Made by a program: the position numbers and the translations under genes | Assembly (NCBI RefSeq): GCF_009600315.1 | Contig: NZ_WIWC01000042.1 | Span: 1 to 46,601, forward strand | Origin: Pseudomonas helleri | GTDB lineage: Bacteria; Pseudomonadota; Gammaproteobacteria; Pseudomonadales; Pseudomonadaceae | DNA: 46,601 nt | Direction of reading: 5' to 3' | In this document: positions 41,148 to 46,601 of the stretch, in pieces | Numbering within the stretch: position 1 is the first letter of the stretch | Layout of the letters: each line of letters begins with the position of its first letter | The notes under the pieces: model-generated | The model's input: the letters and a program-made list of their open reading frames with translations, nothing else | Told to the model about the DNA's origin: nothing | The model's database searches: none

Positions 41148-42713
41148 TTGCGCTCGAACCTGCCTGTCACAACCGTTGAACAAATATTTCCAGTCCAGCA
41201 GCGATTGATCTCTGCTACGGATACGAATGGGAATATTTCCTATGTGAATGACGAGTTTATGAGAATAAGTGGCTATTCTCGTGAAGAGTTGTTGGGCAGT
41301 CCGCACAATTTGGTTCGTCATCCCGACATGCCTCCAGCTGTTTTCGGGCTGATGTGGGGCTATCTGAAGGCTGGCAAAAGCTGGATGGGTATCATCAAGA
41401 ATCGCTGCAAGAATGGTGACTTCTATTGGGTCAGTGCGTATGTGACACCTATTCTCGAAGATGGCCGCTTAACAGGCTACGAGTCCGTTAGAGTCAAGCC
41501 GACTCGGGAGCAAATTGATCGCGCACAAAAGCTGTATGACCGGTTGCGTGCAGGTAAAAATTCCATTCCCCAAAATCGTCATTATGCGGCATTCATGAGG
41601 AGGATGGTCTTACCTGCAACTGCGGCTGCGTTGGCAATAGGTGCGGCTAGCGTGCTGCCAAGCCTGGCAGCACAAGCGGTAACTGCCGTGCTCTTTCTCG
41701 TTACAGGATGGTGGTCCTATACGCGGCTGGAACATCAGTTGAGTCATATCATGAAATGCGCCCCTGACGCTTTTTCAGATCCGATTAGCGCCATCACTTA
41801 CAGCGATACGTATGGCCCTTCAGCGCAGTTGGAAATGATATTGATTAGTGAGGATGCACGCCTTAAAACCGCACTGACTCGGCTAAGCGATCTGGCCAGC
41901 CAAGTGGCTGAAGCCGCTGCGCATTCCTCCTTACTCTCGAACCAAACTGAAAATGCCTTGCTGGAGCAGCGAGCGGAAACGGACATGACGGCAGCCGCCA
42001 TGACGGAGATGGCGGCCTCAATCAACGAAGTGGCAGGGCATGTTCAAAAAACCGCCATGGAAGCGCAAGCAGCAAATGAACTGGCTGAACAAGGTGATAA
42101 AGTCGCCGGTACTTCCCGTGAGGCCATTCAGTTGCTGGCCAGTACCGTCACGAATATCAGCACTGCTGTGGATTACCTTGCCAATGAAACCCAGCAAATT
42201 ATGGCTGCTGCGGGGGTGATTCAAGCCATTGCTGATCAAACCAACCTACTCGCTCTCAACGCTGCAATTGAAGCGGCTAGGGCTGGTGAGCAGGGTCGTG
42301 GTTTTGCGGTAGTAGCTGATGAAGTCCGGGCCTTGGCCGCTAAAACCCGCGTATCGACTCAACAAATTCAAAACGTCATTGAAACCCTTAAAAAAGGCGC
42401 AGATGAGGCTGTGAGCATTGCCAAACTCGGTATTCGCGAGGCCGACCACGGTGTACAGCAAGTTATAGAGGCGCAGTGTGCTCTCCAAGGCATTCGCGAT
42501 GCTGTTGAACGGATCAGTGGTATGAGCCAGCAAATGGCAGCCGCTTCAGAAGAGCAGGCTAGTGTCGCTGAAGATATTGCTCGGCAGATTAATAACGTAG
42601 CGGGAACGGTTGAGAGAACAGCGAAGAATGCTAACTCCGCCGTGATTCGTGGCCGCGAACTTGAAAGTACATCCCGTGGTTTAAACTCGTTGGTTGAACG
42701 GTTCAACAGGTAG
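41148..42713 (+). CDS. PAS-containing methyl-accepting chemotaxis protein (Aer-like)
   Basis: A 521-aa chemoreceptor. The start is a TTG with GGAGA 6 nt upstream; the nearby ATG at 41135 is out of frame. An N-terminal PAS domain (residues ~15-115: DTNGNISYVNDEFMRISGYS, KNGDFYWVSAYVTP) resembles that of the flavin-binding Aer receptor. A membrane hairpin follows at ~150-190, then the long signalling coiled coil with the hairpin tip DQTNLLALNAAIEAARAGEQ that binds CheA/CheW. No C-terminal CheR-binding pentapeptide. It should sense redox or energy state and feed a chemotaxis pathway. It lies in the composite transposon, 36 nt before a cyclic-di-GMP gene. Confidence 0.92.
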   Translation: MRSNLPVTTVEQIFPVQQRLISATDTNGNISYVNDEFMRISGYSREELLGSPHNLVRHPDMPPAVFGLMWGYLKAGKSWMGIIKNRCKNGDFYWVSAYVTPILEDGRLTGYESVRVKPTREQIDRAQKLYDRLRAGKNSIPQNRHYAAFMRRMVLPATAAALAIGAASVLPSLAAQAVTAVLFLVTGWWSYTRLEHQLSHIMKCAPDAFSDPISAITYSDTYGPSAQLEMILISEDARLKTALTRLSDLASQVAEAAAHSSLLSNQTENALLEQRAETDMTAAAMTEMAASINEVAGHVQKTAMEAQAANELAEQGDKVAGTSREAIQLLASTVTNISTAVDYLANETQQIMAAAGVIQAIADQTNLLALNAAIEAARAGEQGRGFAVVADEVRALAAKTRVSTQQIQNVIETLKKGADEAVSIAKLGIREADHGVQQVIEAQCALQGIRDAVERISGMSQQMAAASEEQASVAEDIARQINNVAGTVERTAKNANSAVIRGRELESTSRGLNSLVERFNR

Positions 42714-42749
42714 TGACCTTATGACTATTTTGGTGAATTAGGTTTATAT

Positions 42750-44480
42750 ATGAGTGCAAGATACCGTGCAGCGGTGGATGCGGCAGCTATTTTCTCGGAA
42801 ACCGATAAATCCGGAATAATCACCTATGTCAATGAACAGTTCTGTGATATTTCTGGCTATAGCGCACAGGAGTTGATTGGGCAAAACCACCGCATACTAA
42901 ACTCAGGGCAGCATCCCCCTGAGTTCTTTATTGATATGTGGAAAAAAGTTTCACGTGGGCAGGTATGGAAAGGTGAAATTTGCAACCGTAAAAAGGATGG
43001 CAGCCTGTATTGGGTAGAGAGCACCATTGTACCCATGTACGATGATGCCAGCCAGCGGGTGCAGAAATACGTTTCCATTCGTTTCGATGTGACCGAAAAG
43101 CGGAAGTTTCTGGAAACCTTGCAATGGCAGGCTGAGCACGACGAGCTGACGGGTCTTCCAAATCGTTTTTTGCTGTCCAAAGCGCTTGATCAGGCTATTG
43201 TCAAAGCAAAGAGCCAGCCCAGCACGCTTGCCGTGGGCGTGCTTGATCTCGATGGGTTTAAGCAGATTAACGACCGCTATGGCCACGAGATAGGTGATCG
43301 TCTGTTAGTGGCGGTGGCTGATCGCCTGAAACATAGTATGCGTATCGAAGATACCGTAGCCCGTTTGGGAGGCGATGAGTTCGTGCTGATTTTGGGTGTG
43401 CGGGATCCCAAGGTGTTGGAAAGCGCCCTGCAGAGGCTTTTAGCTGCCCTTTCCGCCGTCTACATCATCGATGGCATAGGCATTAATATTTCCGCCAGTA
43501 TCGGTGTGACGCTCTATCCAAACGATAATGAGAATGCCGATACACTGCTACGTCATGCCGATCAGGCTATGTATAAGGCCAAACAAAGTGGCCGTAACTG
43601 TTTCCATTTGTTTGATGTATCAAAAGATAAGATGGATAAATCAGCTTTTGATACCGTAATACGGGTTCGCCAAGCGTTACATGATGGTGAGTTATGCTTG
43701 CATTATCAACCAAAAATAAGTTTGAGCAGTGGGGCAGTGATTGGTTTTGAAGCACTATTGCGTTGGCAGCATCCGCGAGATGGACTTATATTACCGCAGT
43801 ATTTTATACCGTTGATTGAGCAGAGCGATCTGATCGTGGAGATCGGCGAGTGGGTCATAGATCAGGCGCTCAGTCAAATAGAACAATGGGCGGACTTGGG
43901 TCATTCGTGGTCTGTGAGTGTAAACATTGCAGCATTACATTTGAAAAAAGAAAACTTTGTAAAGTCCCTAAAGTTTTTGCTGGACAGCCACCCTAATATT
44001 TTGCCGCAGATGTTGGATATTGAGATTACCGAATCAGTGGTGATAGAACACTTACCACATGTCACTCAGTGCCTCATTGCTTGCCAGGATCTGGGTGTGA
44101 CATTTTCGTTGGACGACTTTGGAACCGGGTATTCATCGCTGAGCTACCTTAAACAACTGCCCACGCAGTCAATCAAGATAGACAAATCTTTTATACGCGA
44201 CATACTCATCGATAAAGACAGCTTGGGGCTGACTAAGGCGATCATCGGCCTAGCGAAATCGTTTAACCGCGAGGTTATTGCTGAAGGGGTGGAAACGGTT
44301 GAGCACGGAGTGTTGCTGATGAACCTAGGTTGTGATGTAGCGCAAGGCTATGGTATTGCGAAACCCATGCCGGTAGAAAAAGTGCCATCTTGGGTGGCGA
44401 AGTTTGTCCCTGCTCATTTATCTAGAGGGGTAATAGATAAACCGCACCGTCCACGAACTGATTGCGTCGTCGCAACCTAG
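42750..44480 (+). CDS. PAS-GGDEF-EAL cyclic-di-GMP synthase/phosphodiesterase
   Basis: A 576-aa soluble signalling enzyme with a PAS domain (residues ~10-125, with a KDGSLYWVEST block like the chemoreceptor's), a GGDEF domain with intact GGDEF at ~206 and a preceding RxxD product-inhibition site (RIED), and an EAL domain with intact EALLRW at ~332, the DDFGTGYSS loop and EGVE. Both activities look possible; PAS input may choose between them. It probably shares a transcript with the upstream receptor, and the two PAS domains are similar, hinting at a common stimulus. Confidence 0.92.
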   Translation: MSARYRAAVDAAAIFSETDKSGIITYVNEQFCDISGYSAQELIGQNHRILNSGQHPPEFFIDMWKKVSRGQVWKGEICNRKKDGSLYWVESTIVPMYDDASQRVQKYVSIRFDVTEKRKFLETLQWQAEHDELTGLPNRFLLSKALDQAIVKAKSQPSTLAVGVLDLDGFKQINDRYGHEIGDRLLVAVADRLKHSMRIEDTVARLGGDEFVLILGVRDPKVLESALQRLLAALSAVYIIDGIGINISASIGVTLYPNDNENADTLLRHADQAMYKAKQSGRNCFHLFDVSKDKMDKSAFDTVIRVRQALHDGELCLHYQPKISLSSGAVIGFEALLRWQHPRDGLILPQYFIPLIEQSDLIVEIGEWVIDQALSQIEQWADLGHSWSVSVNIAALHLKKENFVKSLKFLLDSHPNILPQMLDIEITESVVIEHLPHVTQCLIACQDLGVTFSLDDFGTGYSSLSYLKQLPTQSIKIDKSFIRDILIDKDSLGLTKAIIGLAKSFNREVIAEGVETVEHGVLLMNLGCDVAQGYGIAKPMPVEKVPSWVAKFVPAHLSRGVIDKPHRPRTDCVVAT

Positions 44481-44690
44481 TGGATTGAGCGGTTAATTCA
44501 TTTATCCACCGGTAACGATATACTGTGCGTCCAATGCCATGGATTGGTTATGCGCATGGCTCGACCGACTTTCCCCATTCGCTCGAAATATATTTTTTAT
44601 GATACACTATCCCAGCTGTTTTTTTCTGGAACAATGAAATAATTAATATTATCACAAACAACAAATCGATAATAATAAAGAGGATCATAT

Positions 44691-44960
44691 ATGTCGGATC
44701 AAGAGTTAATACTAGAGCAACTCCGTAACGTGAATTATGATAAGTTAAGCAAACAAGATATCGTAACAATGCTAGATGCAGGGGAGCAGACTCTAGAAAA
44801 TATGGCAGCATCAAGAAAAACTGCCATTGATATAATAGCAGAGGCAATGAACCAAACAAAGAATACGCTTGAGGCACTTGATTATTCTGGAAAGGTAGAA
44901 GCTGAAATCAGGAAAAATCTCAGCATACTGAGAGAGCTACTGATGACTGGCGATCTATAG
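44691..44960 (+). CDS. Small AT-rich hypothetical protein (89 aa)
   Basis: Unrecognised. AAAGAGG precedes the ATG. The product is acidic and almost wholly helical (LILEQLRNVNYDKLSKQDIV, TAIDIIAEAMNQTKNTLEAL), like small adaptor or antitoxin-type proteins, but no family fits. The gene and its 210-bp upstream region are much more AT-rich than the rest of the window, so it was likely acquired separately before capture by the transposon. Confidence 0.6.
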   Translation: MSDQELILEQLRNVNYDKLSKQDIVTMLDAGEQTLENMAASRKTAIDIIAEAMNQTKNTLEALDYSGKVEAEIRKNLSILRELLMTGDL

Positions 44961-44982
44961 CCCCCTAGACTGGGCGAATTAG

Positions 44983-45890
44983 GTTTTGTACGAAAAGTCG
45001 TTGTGGCTAAAATTGCCGCCATGACCGGTTGGAGGCCCGTATGGCAAGGCGTTACGAGCTTTCTGATGCGTCATGGGAGCTGATCAAGGATTTGGTTTCT
45101 CCAGAACAGAAAATGGGCCGTCCTCGCAACGATGATCGTCAGGTTCTCCACGGAATTCTGTGGATCCTGTGCTCGGGCGCTCCCTGGCGCGACCTGCCTG
45201 AACGCTTTGGGCCTTGGTCAACGGTGTATCAGCGTTTTCGTGACTGGCGCGACGACGGCACATTCGAGCGAGTACTGGAGCGTCTGCATATTCGGCTGAA
45301 CCGGGAAGGACTGATCGACTTGGACACCTGGATGATCGACTCCACCGCAGTACGAGCAACCCGAGCCTCTTCAGGCGCCGGGAAAAAGGGGGGCCTGAAG
45401 AACCGTTAGACCATGCCTTCGGGCGCAGTCGAGGCGGTCTGACCACCAAGATTCACATGGTGTGCGATGCCAATGGCGTGCCATTGCATTTCAGGCTTTC
45501 ACCAGGACAAGCCAGTGATGTCTCCCACGCTCAGCCGCTGCTGGATGCTGTAAGAATTGCTGGCAAGCCAGGACGACCGCGTAAACGTAGCCGGTGGTTG
45601 CTGGCTGACAAGGGATACGATGCCGAGCACCTGCGCCAGTACTGCGACCGTTACCGAATGCAGCCGGTAATCCCATTGCGCGCTATGCCGCGCAAACCTC
45701 GACCTGGCTTGCCCCGACTGTTTGACCGGCCCAAATACCGGCAACGGAACATCATTGAGCGGATGTTTGGCTGGCTGAAAGAAAATCGCAGGATCGGCAC
45801 TCGCTATGACAAGCTGGCCAAGAGCTTTGCAGCCATGGTCACCTTGGCCTGCAGCCTACGTTGCATGCGGCAATACTTTTCGTACAAAGC
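44983..45890 (+). mobile_element. IS5-family (IS427-like) element, right copy
   Basis: 908 bp, inverted with respect to the left copy, with terminal repeats GTTTTGTACGAAAAGT (inner) and, at the outer end, the complement of GCTTTGTACGAAAAGT. Near-identical to the left copy, which implies a recent duplication. Confidence 0.9.
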
Positions 45891-45894
45891 CTAG
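45041..45894 (+). CDS. IS5-family DDE transposase with programmed -1 frameshift, right copy
   Basis: Same product as the left copy; the slippery A5G6 is at 45383-45393, the first frame ends at 45409 and the second continues to the TAG at 45892-45894, which lies in the target duplication. Reads SGAPWRDLP where the left copy has His. The D, D and E residues are intact. Confidence 0.9.
45891..45894. repeat. Target-site duplication CTAG, right copy
   Basis: Direct match to CTAG at 40059-40062; the two bound the composite transposon within the MFS gene. Confidence 0.85.
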
Positions 45895-46480
45895 GAATGG
45901 ACGAGGGACTTGTAAGAGGTGCAGATTCGGCTGGGGGGTCTTTCTCGCTGGGAATTGTCAGAAGATGGATTGGTAGTCCAACTACCAGGTGCATTGCGGC
46001 TAAGGAAAAGCAACTGTACCTCCACCCGATCTGGTGCTCTAGGCCTGCGATCAGTGGCCAGCCTAAGGTGCTGGCAAACCCACCTAGCAAGGTTAGACCA
46101 GTCATCGAGGCACGTGCGTGGTCGCCAAGTAGTCGTCCGAGAGTCGAAAACGCTGCGTCATAAAGGCCAGCAGCCATGCCCGCGCCGATCAGCGTCCATG
46201 CTAGGTAATAAACGGCCAAGTGACTGGCTAAGCCCATCAACAGCATACCCATCGCCAAAAATAACGAGCTAGCTGCCAACACGGGGCGTCCCCCACTTTG
46301 ATCGATCCATCGTCCCACCATGGGCGAGCAAGCTCCTGCGACCAGCAGTCCCCAAGATAATCCAATCACTACGCTCGTAACTGACCATCCTGTTTCTTTG
46401 GTGATTGGTGTTGCAAGAACTGCTGGCAGGTAATAGGTCGAACTCCAAGCAAGGATTTGTGCGATGCCTAATGCCCACAC
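45895..46480 (-). pseudogene. MFS transporter, 5' half (interrupted by composite transposon)
   Basis: Encodes the first ~195 residues of the permease (MWALGIAQILAWSSTYYLPA, WGLLVAGACSPMVGRWIDQS, with six helices) up to SPSSIP, where the transposon begins. The GTG at 46480 is the first plausible start seen, but the frame stays open to the window edge, so the true start may lie further right. The type (LAQxxxWSxxYY near the start) is a drug/metabolite MFS carrier; substrate unknown. Confidence 0.85.
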
Positions 46481-46601
46481 AAGCTTGAATCGGTTGATAG
46501 GTCGTTGGCTGCTTTCTAGGTTTTTCGTAAGCGCTCCATGAACCCCATATTCAAAGCGCTTAGCTGACCCCCGATGCTGTGCTCCCGATTTTCTTTCTGG
46601 A

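Larger units (their letters stand above)
40063..45890. mobile_element. IS5-family composite transposon (5.8 kb) carrying chemoreceptor and c-di-GMP genes
   Basis: Two 908-bp IS copies in inverted orientation, with transposase 3' ends outward, enclose about 4.0 kb (40971-44982) with three genes. The outer borders share the duplication CTAG, while the inner flanks (CTAA and TTAG) do not match the outer ones as separate insertions would require. The unit interrupts the MFS gene exactly, so it moved as one block. Interior genes have lower GC than the host, most clearly 44481-44960. Confidence 0.85.
24977..46601. mobile_element. GInt-like genomic island inserted in thyA (left end seen, right end beyond the window)
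   Basis: Host thyA homology ends at 24976. From there to the window end I find no core Pseudomonas gene and neither the thyA 3' half nor folA, which often follows. The island carries a four-gene recombinase operon, a replacement thyA, and cargo with insertion sequences and remnants. GInt islands have the same layout: ginABCD at one end, then cargo, then a short AT-rich end. The left border is complicated by a second truncated thyA between host thyA and the recombinases, so two insertion events are likely. At least 21.6 kb are inside the window. Confidence 0.8.

Noticed and set aside
45839..46480. 213-aa frame as a complete transporter
   Set aside because: It ends in IS sequence and has only the six N-terminal helices of an MFS protein.
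24398..46601. tRNA-type attachment site for the island
   Set aside because: No tRNA or tmRNA gene was seen; the insertion is inside thyA.
1..46601. CRISPR array or Cas genes
   Set aside because: No regularly spaced direct repeats and no Cas-like proteins were seen in the window.

Overview
The window reads as chromosome of a Pseudomonas of the fluorescens lineage, interrupted by a large mobile island. Gene order, protein families and roughly 55-60% GC coding fit that genus: an ampDh2-kinB-algB block followed by an Ivy-type lysozyme inhibitor and gltP, the divergent trpI/trpBA pair, lgt-thyA, and a 323-residue-type Pseudomonas ThyA. The species cannot be fixed from the sequence alone.

Region 1 (1-24.4 kb) is ordinary core genome. 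It holds a peptidoglycan amidase, the KinB/AlgB two-component system, a small envelope cluster behind a good sigma-54 promoter (4977-5994), GltP, a SpmAB-like membrane protein, and a three-subunit membrane gluconate dehydrogenase-type operon (9300-13090, minus strand). Small lipoproteins and stress proteins follow (phosphatase, DUF aminopeptidase, OsmC, dodecin, DUF883, two DUF1161 paralogues of which one is frameshifted), then trpI-trpBA, an NRDE protein, a TauE/SafE exporter, lgt and thyA.

Region 2 (about 24.98 kb to beyond the window end) is a mobile island. Host thyA is cut directly after its catalytic Cys-His codons. A second, foreign thyA follows and is itself cut after 185 codons. Next comes a tightly overlapping operon of three large tyrosine-recombinase-type proteins plus a small HTH/coiled-coil protein, matching the ginABCD operon of GInt-type islands. 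A third, full-length thyA is translationally coupled to its end and presumably keeps the cell prototrophic for thymidylate. The 3' remainder of host thyA is not in the window, so the island is at least 21.6 kb and its right end is unseen.

The cargo (33.0-46.6 kb) contains a MerR-family regulator with a divergent ACR3/bile-acid-symporter-type permease behind a 19-bp-spacer MerR promoter, an IS66 scar, a cassette of poorly characterised genes (QxK nuclease-like protein, double-HTH regulator, metallophosphoesterase, small and membrane proteins, HAD hydrolase), an orphan DUF2384 antitoxin remnant, and an MFS transporter gene.

The MFS gene is split by a 5.8-kb composite transposon: two near-identical 908-bp IS5-family copies in inverted orientation, flanked by a CTAG duplication. 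It carries a PAS-containing chemoreceptor, a PAS-GGDEF-EAL cyclic-di-GMP enzyme and a small AT-rich ORF. Removing the transposon and one CTAG rejoins the MFS reading frame exactly.
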